Position numbers and translations under genes: made by a program. Source: a bacterium (GTDB lineage Bacteria; Planctomycetota; Phycisphaerae; Phycisphaerales; UBA1924). Taken from it: DNA of 7,100 bases. The stretch is taken from assembly GCA_002401225.1 (NCBI GenBank), contig NVSM01000006.1, forward strand, positions 69,335 to 76,434, given 5' to 3'. The stretch's first letter is position 1. Every line of letters starts with the position of its first letter. Positions 1 through 6,650 of this stretch are shown here, one piece after another. Under the pieces are notes generated by a model that was not told the DNA's origin, searched no databases, and was given only the letters and a program-made list of their open reading frames with translations.

Positions 1-1
1 T

Positions 2-373
2 GTGTATACCCTCAAATGGATTGTTGAGTACATATGGGCAATCGCCCGCCAACGCCATCCACATCCTGAACACAGCAACCACCCAGGCTTATTGATCCTC
101 TCTGTACTTCGCATAGAAAGCGAAGCCATTGCATTCTTACTCCTTGGCACACTCGCATTCTTGCTTTTACCTACACGATCAGGCTGGGCGGTTGGCAGCA
201 TATTCCTAGTAGGATCATTTGGAGCGATATTGGCTTATCTGTTCGCAGATCGCAGTATTCGCCGTGAAGGTGTCAGCATCCGAGACTCTAAAATTGAAGC
301 TGATATTGAGCAGAAGAAACAAGCCAACCAAGAGGCAAATAATAAGACATTCCAACAAGTGGACATCGAGTAG
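2..373 (+). CDS. Small two-helix membrane protein, possibly 5'-truncated
   Basis: I do not recognise this protein. The frame is open from the window edge. The first possible start is a GTG at position 2, so the true start may lie upstream, and no ribosome binding site can be judged. The visible 123 residues have a polar, His-rich N-terminal part (about 1-30). Two hydrophobic segments follow (about 42-57 and 62-81), joined by a short polar turn containing TRSG. The C-terminal tail (about 85-123) is very hydrophilic, rich in Lys/Glu/Gln/Asn, and may be helical or coiled coil. This is a hairpin inner-membrane protein with a soluble tail. Size and topology are loosely like small VirB3/TrbD-type transfer proteins, but no diagnostic motif supports that. 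It is the only left-hand gene on the plus strand and converges with the 296-aa membrane protein, stop codons 8 bp apart. A link to transfer is inferred from position only. Confidence 0.6.
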   Translation: MYTLKWIVEYIWAIARQRHPHPEHSNHPGLLILSVLRIESEAIAFLLLGTLAFLLLPTRSGWAVGSIFLVGSFGAILAYLFADRSIRREGVSIRDSKIEADIEQKKQANQEANNKTFQQVDIE

Positions 374-381
374 GTTGATGG

Positions 382-1272
382 TTATTTAGTCACCGCGATA
401 TTGTCAAACTGGAACTGCAATGGTATTTTTCGAGGACGATCTTCATAGGCGGTGAACTCGATACGGCGAGCAAGAAACGGGGCTGCTGGCATCTGGCCCT
501 TGTAGTAAAGAACCAATCTCATTGCTGTCCCGGAAATCAACTCAACTTTAATCGACGAGCTATTTGATCCACCCGGACGCCCTACAAAGAGGCTGTCAAA
601 CTCCAACCCATCAGCAGTGACCATCCTACGGATACTCTGAATCGAATTTGTAATCGAGAAATAGCCCTCACCAGCAGTTGTTTTGGTCACAAGCATTTCG
701 ATCATGGTTTGCTTGCCCGCAACTTTAGCAGATAAAATATCTATGCGAATATCACCCATTTGCACACTTGACAAGGGACTGTTGATCCCAATCTGTGGGA
801 ACGCAGCAGGCGGGTTTACAACTGGAGACACGCTGGGAATAGTTGAACCCGGTGTCCCCGATTGAGTTGAGGGAATGGCTGCATTGCTTGCTGCTGGCTG
901 GATACTGTTTGCAATCGGTGTCCCCGCTGCAAGCTGTTGGAGTGATACACGCAGATTGGCGATCTCTTGCTCAAGCTGCACAACGCGGCGGGTCAAACTA
1001 TCTCGGGATGCTTCACTCTCCGCCAAACGAGCCCCGAGTTCACCACTTACACCAGCCGTGGTTTTTTCGTACGCCGAATCTACCGATTCCTTGACCATTC
1101 CGGGCAGGTCTCGTTCTAATGATTTCATCTGCGATGCCGTGCGATTCCCTTTCCGGATGGGTTCGCCATAACGAACTGAAAACAGCATGTAGCCAGAACC
1201 GGCTATCAGCACAGATGCAGCAATGGCGATGAAGTTGGTGGGTAGCTTTCTCTGGGGCTGGTATTGGTTCAT
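382..1272 (-). CDS. Bitopic membrane protein with coiled coil and Pro/Ser-rich linker
   Basis: This 296-aa protein is not a family I can name. It has a short basic N-terminus (1-12), one transmembrane helix (about 13-32, with AIAASVLIAGSGYMLF), and a charged helical stretch with coiled-coil character (about 45-115, with RRVVQLEQEIANLRVSLQQL). A low-complexity Pro/Ser/Thr/Gly/Ala linker spans about 116-165, and a C-terminal domain (about 168-296) looks beta-rich. N-in topology with the bulk outside the cytoplasm is likely. The order (short cytoplasmic tail, one helix, Pro-rich spacer, C-terminal beta domain) resembles VirB10/TrbI channel proteins, but I see no VirB10 signature and the C-domain is shorter. 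It begins 41 nt after the coupling-ATPase stop, with an AAGAGA ribosome-binding-like stretch 8 nt before the ATG, so it is probably cotranscribed. It may be a membrane partner of the anchor-less ATPase; that is inference. Confidence 0.82.
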   Translation of the reverse strand: MNQYQPQRKLPTNFIAIAASVLIAGSGYMLFSVRYGEPIRKGNRTASQMKSLERDLPGMVKESVDSAYEKTTAGVSGELGARLAESEASRDSLTRRVVQLEQEIANLRVSLQQLAAGTPIANSIQPAASNAAIPSTQSGTPGSTIPSVSPVVNPPAAFPQIGINSPLSSVQMGDIRIDILSAKVAGKQTMIEMLVTKTTAGEGYFSITNSIQSIRRMVTADGLEFDSLFVGRPGGSNSSSIKVELISGTAMRLVLYYKGQMPAAPFLARRIEFTAYEDRPRKIPLQFQFDNIAVTK

Positions 1273-1313
1273 AAATCATTCTCTTCGGTGAATAAAAGTT
1301 CTCATGGTACTAA

Positions 1314-2798
1314 TCACTGCTTGATTCTGGGTCTCTGACTGAACTTTAAACGGACGACATTGCCTTCGCCAGAAGCAAATCGTTTCCCAGCCTGAGTCAA
1401 AATAGCTCCCACAACATAATCCGGCGGGCCGCCGTTTTTCAACTCTCCAAATTCGCTAGCAAAAACCCTCGGCATCCTTGATCGACTTAAACTTATCGAT
1501 ATCTGTTTTTCTTTGAACCTTTGCATTGGACTTTTGCCATCCCCATCAGCCACATTTTGAGTTGTATTTAAAGACCAGTTCTCACAGATAACTCGTTCAG
1601 CCCACTCATTGGTTTCTGGATCAGAATTACAGTGGAATATCTTGGTGCTCGGCACTGCTAAAAAGCTCTCTACAGTTGCGTCATGGCCTGGCCCCAACGC
1701 ATGGAGGTAGTTTGATATGGCTTGAGTCAGGTACACGCAGCACCCCTTCTTCTCTCGCACAGTCTGCAAGAAAAATGGTTCGCTCTCGGTAATGAAGTTC
1801 TGAGCCTCATCAATCCACAACATCACCGGACGGCTTGTAGATGGTCTGCGTTTGGTTTCCTCAAGCATCCGCTGCCAGCAGGTTTTCCAAACAATCTGTG
1901 CGATCTTGCCCAACTCATGAAACTGCTTTTCTGGCAAGTCAATGACGATCACTTTGCCTTCGAGCGTTTCCTCAGGCGTGATGTTTAGCGTGGTTCCAAA
2001 CAACTTGTGCAAGTCTCCTCGCATAAATCCATCAACGGTTGTGGTAAAAGTAGAGACGATGTTTCCCCGTGTCCTCGGGTCCATTACCGTCGCAAACTCA
2101 TCCAACCAATAACCAGTAGTCAGCCTGAGAGTTCGCAAGGACTCTTCATCCGTTGTCCGCTCGCGGGCAATAGCCAGCGTATCGAACAAATACGAACGCT
2201 CTTTCCACTCGTCACTCTCTGTTTCTTCACGGCTTTGTGGTGCAGAAGTGACCACTTTCATCATGTTTTCAAGTGTCATCTCCCGATCTGCCAAACGCAA
2301 TGCGTCGAGTATGTTGCGGAGCAACTGCTTCAAGGCCTTCTCCCAGAACGCACTGTCTCCGCCGCTCTTAGCACCACCTTCTCCAACAGCCATCACTGTC
2401 GTGAACAATCGCACGATGTTTCCGGTACTTCCACCGCCGCGTGTTGATCGGCGGCGTTCGTATTCAAGGAAGTTGAACCGATGCTCGTTCTCAGGTGAGA
2501 AAATAATCAGATCATCACTGCGGCCACAACGCTCCATGTACTCACGCCAGCGATCCGTCTCTTCGGATTTGACCGTCAATACCAAACCACCAAAGCCCGC
2601 CCGCAGCATCGCCATCGCAATGGCTTGCCCAGAACCGGTGGTCTTGCCAGAACCAGTTCCGCCAAATATCAGTGTCCCCGCGCACGCATCACGGATAGTC
2701 CAGGCATCCTTACCGGCAAACTTGAGCAGCGGACGATCCAAAGACCATTCTTGAACTTCCGTTGATTTTGATCCCGATTTTTTATTCTTGCCAAACAT
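1314..2798 (-). CDS. Type IV coupling protein (VirD4/TraG/TraD-like ATPase) without membrane anchor
   Basis: This 494-aa ATPase should link the relaxase-DNA complex to the type IV secretion channel and energise DNA export at the inner-membrane face. Walker A is GGTGSGKT at residues 46-53 (Lys52). Walker B is VMLWIDEAQNF at 325-335 (Asp330, Glu331). A TQAISNY element at 358-364 matches the conserved Gln region of coupling proteins. The C-terminal stretch at 393-405 (DPETNEWAERVIC) fits the TraG/VirD4 C-terminal domain. The phrases RAGFGGLVLTVKSEE (67-81) and IIFSPENEHRFNFLEY (98-113) are typical of this group. Classical VirD4/TraD proteins carry two N-terminal transmembrane helices. Here Walker A starts at residue 46, no hydrophobic helix precedes it, and an in-frame TGA lies 15 nt before the ATG, so no longer form is encoded. 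The start has no good Shine-Dalgarno, only AGG 3 nt before the ATG. The gene lies downstream of the relaxase and the 135-aa gene. Confidence 0.95.
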   Translation of the reverse strand: MFGKNKKSGSKSTEVQEWSLDRPLLKFAGKDAWTIRDACAGTLIFGGTGSGKTTGSGQAIAMAMLRAGFGGLVLTVKSEETDRWREYMERCGRSDDLIIFSPENEHRFNFLEYERRRSTRGGGSTGNIVRLFTTVMAVGEGGAKSGGDSAFWEKALKQLLRNILDALRLADREMTLENMMKVVTSAPQSREETESDEWKERSYLFDTLAIARERTTDEESLRTLRLTTGYWLDEFATVMDPRTRGNIVSTFTTTVDGFMRGDLHKLFGTTLNITPEETLEGKVIVIDLPEKQFHELGKIAQIVWKTCWQRMLEETKRRPSTSRPVMLWIDEAQNFITESEPFFLQTVREKKGCCVYLTQAISNYLHALGPGHDATVESFLAVPSTKIFHCNSDPETNEWAERVICENWSLNTTQNVADGDGKSPMQRFKEKQISISLSRSRMPRVFASEFGELKNGGPPDYVVGAILTQAGKRFASGEGNVVRLKFSQRPRIKQ

Positions 2799-2804
2799 AG
2801 CCTG

Positions 2805-2813
2805 ATTATATCA
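2805..2813 (-). promoter_or_regulatory. Possible extended -10 promoter for a leaderless coupling-ATPase mRNA
   Basis: On the minus strand the sequence reads TGATATAAT, a perfect TATAAT hexamer with the TGn extension. The A of the ATPase ATG (2798) is 7 nt past the last T, where transcription would start, so the message would be leaderless. This agrees with the lack of a proper Shine-Dalgarno. No TTGACA-like -35 sits at 16-18 bp, which extended -10 promoters can tolerate. A chance match cannot be excluded. Confidence 0.4.
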
Positions 2814-2926
2814 CGCCAATCTCGCCCCATGGTTCCCAACACAAAGACGGTATCCAAGAAAATAGGTTCACGCCTTTGTCATGGTAGTTGATCCTGACCC
2901 CCTCAAGCTCAAACCGTCCGGCAGCG

Positions 2927-2947
2927 GGGCAGGAGCAGGGCAGGAGC
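2927..2947. repeat. Tandem 10-bp direct repeat, 11-bp period
   Basis: GGGCAGGAGC is present at 2927-2936 and 2938-2947, separated by a single A. The repeat spacing is about one helical turn, which would put both copies on the same DNA face. Function unknown. It lies beside the 2963-2994 hairpin. Confidence 0.55.
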
Positions 2948-2962
2948 TACCTTCTCGCAGTC

Positions 2963-2994
2963 CCATCGGGGGGGAGTCTGGCGACCCCCGATGG
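2963..2994. repeat. 10-bp perfect hairpin, possible terminator or binding site
   Basis: CCATCGGGGG at 2963-2972 pairs perfectly with CCCCCGATGG at 2985-2994 around a 12-nt loop. A competing pairing, GGAGTC (2973-2978) with GACTCC (2996-3001), uses the loop. The hairpin lies about 40 nt downstream of the 135-aa gene stop on the minus strand. Neither strand has a T-run after the stem, so a normal intrinsic terminator is not supported. RNA processing or stability, partial attenuation, or a DNA-binding site all remain possible. Confidence 0.6.
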
Positions 2995-3033
2995 CGACTC
3001 CGATCCGGCAGCGATCTATTTCCTGTTCATCAT

Positions 3034-3441
3034 TTATCGCTCTTGCGTTGCCACAATCGCGATACCCTCAATAAATGGAACGCCGTCACCTTCATCAAAC
3101 TCGGCAGCGGATTCCGCCAACTCCATCACAGTTTGATTTGCCAAGGAATCAAAGACCATCTGTAGCCGCTTCCCCTCGATCGAAACTGCATAGCCAACAA
3201 AGTCCAACTCAATCGTGCTCGATGGCACGAACCGTACCGCCGTCAAATAACTGTACGATAACGCCGAGACACGCCCATCACGCGAACGGAGTATCAACGA
3301 TGGCACCGCAGCATCACCAGCCATGCGTAGGCAATGGCCGATCCATTCGGGGGCAACAGAATACTCTGAAGATGAAGAAGCTTGTCGAGGCTTCTCAGTG
3401 GCAACAGGGCGACGCAATCGGTCTAGTGGGTCAACGCTCAC
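3034..3441 (-). CDS. Conserved-looking small protein of unknown function between relaxase and coupling ATPase
   Basis: I place the start at the GTG at 3441, giving 135 aa. A strong GAGAGAGG ribosome binding site (3450-3457) lies 8 nt upstream, and this start overlaps the relaxase stop by only 11 bp. The ATG at 3498 in the same frame would overlap by 68 bp and has no such support. The protein has a polar, Ser-rich N-terminus (about 1-28) and a core (about 45-100) that looks like alternating beta strands: LILRSRDG, SALSYSYLTAVRFVPS, TIELDFVGYAVSIEG. A helix (about 92-115, LQMVFDSLANQTVMELAE) and an acidic tail follow. From memory, small proteins with a YSYL...F.PS...G..V...G..L core sit beside relaxases in other bacteria, with no assigned role. 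No membrane segment or signal peptide is seen, so it is probably cytosolic. A relaxosome accessory or regulatory role is inferred from its tight coupling to the relaxase gene. Confidence 0.85.
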   Translation of the reverse strand: MSVDPLDRLRRPVATEKPRQASSSSEYSVAPEWIGHCLRMAGDAAVPSLILRSRDGRVSALSYSYLTAVRFVPSSTIELDFVGYAVSIEGKRLQMVFDSLANQTVMELAESAAEFDEGDGVPFIEGIAIVATQER

Positions 3442-6367
3442 GATCAAATCCTCTCTCTGGTGACGGGGGCTTCTTGCCACGCCCTTTATTCCGATCATTT
3501 ACCGGGCGATTACTCTTCATATCTTTCCCCGAATCCTGCTGGCGGCGTGCAGCTTCGCGTTGCCCAACTTGCTTGGACAATGGATTATCCATATCATGTG
3601 AGCGAGGCTTGGCTCGTTGCTGGTTCTCTAATCCAATCCCGGATTCCAACTCCAATGCTGCCAATCGTGATGCAGACTTGCTGACTGCATCAACCAACTC
3701 ATCCACATCATCCGTGTAAATCTTCACCGACTGCTTCCCACGACTCACCGAAACATAGAACTGTTCCGCAGAAGATGCCCCCGCCGACATCGCACTCTGG
3801 GCCACAATCACATGATCCATATCCTTGCCTTGCACCGTGTGAGAAGTCAGCACCGAGCCATAGGAAAGATGCCCGTACTTCGCGGGCACAATCTTTGGCC
3901 GTACGCCTTTCCGATCTCCATACAACTTGATTGCACCGTGCTTGGTAAAACCGCCAACAGTCATCAGCGTGCCGTTGGTCAGCTTGGATTCTCGATCAGC
4001 AGTCCAACCGTTCTTGGTCACCCGCACGCGATCCCCCACTGCTAAGGACATCTTCTCTTGGCGGTACACTTGAAACCGATCAGCATTTCCCAGCGGTAAA
4101 TCAATCTCCACTCCACGCGGCGTTTTCGCCCGAACGGCTTCTGTACCGTCTTCCCGTTCCTGCCGCCCCAAAACAACACACCGATCTCCGGCCACCGCAC
4201 CCTTGGCTCCCTGGTGAAAATGGACAACCTGGCCAGCTTCATATTGAGCAACATCCTGGCGTTGTGCTTCTGTCCATCCCAAATCACGCAGGCGAAGCAC
4301 ATCCCGGTCTTCGCCCTTGAGCACGCCAGATTCTCGCTGCATTTGTCTGATCTCGTTGGCGATCCTGCCACCCTCGGCATGGGTCGGCGAAACCACCACA
4401 CTGGTACGCCCCGAAGCCAATGTCTCCACATAATCTTTCGCCGCTGCCTGCTCGCGTTCCCCTGCGTCCTCAATCTCCCGAAACGCATTGAGTTCCTTCA
4501 ACTTCTCAACGCCGGTCGGCAAATCATGCTCTGACAACGCCATCACCGCTTCGCGATACAAACCTCGTTGTCGGCGAATAGTCGTCAACTCCACCGGATC
4601 AATACCCCCCAATCGCTGGAGTACCCGCAACGCATCACCGCGTTCCACCGGCTTATGCTGGCGATCATCACCGCTCAACACCACCCGAGCACCATGTTTA
4701 TCAGCCAACTCAAACAACTGCTTCATCGTCCCCACACCAAGCAATCCTGCCTCATCAACCCACAACACCCCACCACCGCTCTTGTTCTTGAGGCCTTGCT
4801 GCATTTGAGTATCGTTGAGCAACTTGGCCACCGTATCGGCTGCCGGAAATCCCTTCTGCCTCAACGAATCCTGACCCCGTGCTGCCTCAGCGGTTGGAGC
4901 AACCACAACCACCGATTGCCCACCAGCACGGATGGCATCGACAGCCTCCACCATCATCGTGGTCTTGCCCACACCAGCGGCACCGCGAATCGCTATCACA
5001 CGGTCTGTGGAATCCAATACATGATCCACCGCCCGGCGTTGATCGGGCGACAGCCGTTCGTCCTGAATCTCCCAATCCTCTCCCTTGCGATGCTTCACCC
5101 GATCGCGTACTGATGAGCAGGTACCCTTGCCGTCCACAGCAAACTTCAACAGCTCTCTTTCTTCGGCCAACACCTTCCGCGTCGTCGCCATTACCTGGCC
5201 GCGAACTGTCCACTTGAGCAAATCCCGCTTATCCAACTCCTTCCAAATCTCATCAATGTCCACATGACCAACGCCAACCTTCAACACTTCCGCCGCAACC
5301 CGGCGAATCGGCATCGTGGACTTGCGTTCAAAGGAATGAGCAATCCCAGAATCCACCGAACGAGCCGCCACAGACAATCCATCTCCAAGAGATTCCGGCG
5401 GATCATCATCCAAAACTGGTTCCTGTCCTCCATCGGAAAGCCGTTGCAACAACGCTCGCTCGGAATCATTGAGACGACCATCCCAAGACGCACGAAGATC
5501 AGATATCCGGGCTTCCTTATCCTTGCCCTTGCGTGTGCGGGCACCAAGCTGCCCCTTGGCCACAGGATCAGTAATACCCAACTCATCAGCTATGGCTTCA
5601 ATCTCTTTGGTTCGTGTTGAAAACTTCTCTACCAATGATCTTGGAACACCTGCAATATCCCAGCCGGTAGCCGTGCGATCAATCTCATAGCCAATGGTTC
5701 GCATAGACATCGCCAATCTGGCATGAAACGCAGCCTCGTAATATGGAGCATCACGCACAAGCTGGCGGAACTGGGCCGCTTTCCAACGATCCTCTTCCTG
5801 GTCAAAGGTTGTATTGAACACAAAGCAATGGGCATGCAGATGCGGGTCTGGCCCATCGTTGACCACCGTTGGCCGAGCCGTGAGATGCACAAACTCTGCC
5901 CATGTAAGATTACCCGTCACCCGATCTTCCTGACGACCACCAATCCTGACCCGTGCAGCAGCGTCGCGTTCAATCTCCGTCATGGTTTCATTTACCGCCC
6001 CGCGAAATGCCGTCAGAATCCGATCGTCACCATGAATGGCATGAAGCACCGACACGCCCTTGGGGGCATGGAAGTTGAAATCATACCCAATGGTGCGATC
6101 CCGCTTGGTGCGTTGCGTGAGCCGATCACCCGTGAGCGGATGCAGGTTCTTGGTCAGGGCCACAAACGAATGCCGGGTGACCCCGTCTCGTTCAGCCGAT
6201 GGAGTAAGGCCAAGCAGATCAATACCGACACCACCCCAGCGGCCAGCAATCTCTTGGCCCTCGGTGTAGTAATCTTCGCGTGCCAACCCTTGCGTGAAAT
6301 ACGACTGGGCTGCTTCCGCACTTCGGCATTGGAAAATCCTCAGCATTCCTAAGTTTATCTTGGTCAT
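3431..6367 (-). CDS. mobF: MobF-family conjugative relaxase-helicase (TraI/TrwC-like)
   Basis: This bifunctional enzyme nicks one strand at oriT, becomes covalently joined to the 5' end and unwinds the strand for transfer. Numbering is from the ATG at 6367 (978 aa). The N-terminal relaxase domain (about 8-300) has the MobF tyrosine pattern SYF (Tyr23) then DYY (Tyr33, Tyr34) and a metal-binding histidine set, His161 with DPHLHAH (His178, His180). The C-terminal RecD-like SF1 helicase has Walker A GAAGVGKT (462-469), Walker B WVDEAG (Asp538, Glu539), LSGDDRQ (564-570), IRRQR (597-601), SHTVQGK (842-848) and YVSVSRGK (871-878). A basic tail (about 908-978) may bind DNA. Length is typical for the family. 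The start is uncertain: two GTGs precede the ATG (6373, 6370), and the ATG at 6346 (MLRIFQ) matches the usual TrwC N-terminus best. None has a clear ribosome binding site. The gene ends 11 bp inside the 135-aa gene. A hairpin lies just upstream of the start. Confidence 0.97.
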   Translation of the reverse strand: MTKINLGMLRIFQCRSAEAAQSYFTQGLAREDYYTEGQEIAGRWGGVGIDLLGLTPSAERDGVTRHSFVALTKNLHPLTGDRLTQRTKRDRTIGYDFNFHAPKGVSVLHAIHGDDRILTAFRGAVNETMTEIERDAAARVRIGGRQEDRVTGNLTWAEFVHLTARPTVVNDGPDPHLHAHCFVFNTTFDQEEDRWKAAQFRQLVRDAPYYEAAFHARLAMSMRTIGYEIDRTATGWDIAGVPRSLVEKFSTRTKEIEAIADELGITDPVAKGQLGARTRKGKDKEARISDLRASWDGRLNDSERALLQRLSDGGQEPVLDDDPPESLGDGLSVAARSVDSGIAHSFERKSTMPIRRVAAEVLKVGVGHVDIDEIWKELDKRDLLKWTVRGQVMATTRKVLAEERELLKFAVDGKGTCSSVRDRVKHRKGEDWEIQDERLSPDQRRAVDHVLDSTDRVIAIRGAAGVGKTTMMVEAVDAIRAGGQSVVVVAPTAEAARGQDSLRQKGFPAADTVAKLLNDTQMQQGLKNKSGGGVLWVDEAGLLGVGTMKQLFELADKHGARVVLSGDDRQHKPVERGDALRVLQRLGGIDPVELTTIRRQRGLYREAVMALSEHDLPTGVEKLKELNAFREIEDAGEREQAAAKDYVETLASGRTSVVVSPTHAEGGRIANEIRQMQRESGVLKGEDRDVLRLRDLGWTEAQRQDVAQYEAGQVVHFHQGAKGAVAGDRCVVLGRQEREDGTEAVRAKTPRGVEIDLPLGNADRFQVYRQEKMSLAVGDRVRVTKNGWTADRESKLTNGTLMTVGGFTKHGAIKLYGDRKGVRPKIVPAKYGHLSYGSVLTSHTVQGKDMDHVIVAQSAMSAGASSAEQFYVSVSRGKQSVKIYTDDVDELVDAVSKSASRLAALELESGIGLENQQRAKPRSHDMDNPLSKQVGQREAARRQQDSGKDMKSNRPVNDRNKGRGKKPPSPERGFDRER
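3450..3457 (-). promoter_or_regulatory. Ribosome binding site that fixes the GTG start of the 135-aa gene
   Basis: On the minus strand this reads GAGAGAGG and sits 8 nt before the GTG at 3441, inside the last codons of the relaxase gene. The spacing fits that GTG and is poor for the nearby in-frame TTG at 3447. It implies translation coupled to the end of the relaxase gene. Confidence 0.65.
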
Positions 6368-6382
6368 CACCACATATGGAGC

Positions 6383-6421
6383 CCGTCCCCATATTTAGGC
6401 CGGGGACGGCGTTGTTATTGT
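6383..6421 (+). other. Candidate oriT nic region: hairpin followed by TATTGT
   Basis: CCGTCCCC (6383-6390) and GGGGACGG (6402-6409) form a perfect 8-bp stem with an 11-nt AT-rich loop. Six nt further on the plus strand is TATTGT (6416-6421). From memory, the R388 site cut by the MobF relaxase TrwC is a hairpin followed directly by TATTGTCT, then the nick, then ATAG. The hairpin and TATTGT are shared, but the spacing differs and CT/ATAG is not. If the nick is here on the plus strand, the relaxase side would enter the recipient last, as in known elements. The hairpin also sits 15 nt before the relaxase ATG, so an operator or 5'-UTR role is an alternative. Confidence 0.35.
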
Positions 6422-6644
6422 GCCCACATTCTGGCTGGTTGAACCTGTACATGTCGTGACACCGTGCTCGGCAATGGACAAGCCGCCGTCCGGCTTCCGT
6501 GCCCCAGAGGAAGGGGCGTGTGCAGCCGGCAAACCCGTGCTTGCTCTCAAGAAAGCAATCTGCGGGCAGCATGGCTTGCCATTGTTGTTCCAACCCTTCG
6601 GGCCGCCGCCCGTTGTCCGGGGAACGACATGGTCAACCAGCAAA

Positions 6645-6650
6645 GAAAGG
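6645..6650 (+). promoter_or_regulatory. Ribosome binding site fixing the start at 6659
   Basis: GAAAGG ends 8 nt before the ATG at 6659. It is the best Shine-Dalgarno in this stretch and favours that ATG over upstream in-frame starts such as 6464. Confidence 0.6.

Larger units (their letters stand above)
2917..3013. repeat. 10-bp direct repeats TCCGGCAGCG flanking a hairpin
   Basis: TCCGGCAGCG occurs at 2917-2926 and again at 3004-3013, with the 2963-2994 hairpin between them. A shorter CGGCAGCG copy lies at 3102-3109 inside the 135-aa gene. The ends of the 77-bp segment between the repeats are not inverted repeats, so it does not look like a simple insertion with a target duplication. The repeats could be binding sites for a plasmid protein. 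Confidence 0.5.
2799..3033. other. GC-rich structured intergenic spacer
   Basis: This 235-bp gap separates the 135-aa gene from the coupling-ATPase gene, both on the minus strand. I see no convincing gene in it. It holds a possible extended -10 promoter for the ATPase (2805-2813), a 10-bp GC-rich hairpin (2963-2994) and two pairs of 10-bp direct repeats (2917-3013 and 2927-2947). The gap breaks an otherwise compact gene series, so it is a likely site for independent control of the ATPase, transcript processing or protein binding. Confidence 0.6.

Noticed and set aside
374..381. Bidirectional terminator between the convergent genes
   Set aside because: Only 8 bp separate the stop codons, and I saw no hairpin with a T-run around them.
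2963..3000. H-type pseudoknot using the 10-bp stem and GGAGTC/GACTCC
   Set aside because: The two pairings would leave only 1 nt to cross the 10-bp stem, so both cannot form fully at once. They are better read as alternatives.
2881..3165. Plus-strand open frames across the GC-rich spacer
   Set aside because: Their translations follow the repeats (Gly/Ser/Pro runs), there is no ribosome binding site, and they run into the antisense of the 135-aa gene.
3075..3719. Plus-strand open frame of 214 codons
   Set aside because: It is antisense to the 135-aa gene and the relaxase tail, with Ser/Pro/Arg-rich composition typical of a shadow frame.
3870..3888. 6-bp inverted repeat TGCCCG/CGGGCA
   Set aside because: It lies inside conserved helicase coding sequence and is short enough to be chance.
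4568..5113. Long plus-strand open frame of 181 codons
   Set aside because: It lies wholly antisense to the helicase domain of the relaxase, its translation is His/Pro/Gln-rich low complexity, and no ribosome binding site precedes it. It is a codon-bias shadow.
5723..6352. Plus-strand open frame of 209 codons
   Set aside because: It is antisense to the relaxase catalytic domain, whose motifs are intact, and has no domain-like sequence of its own.
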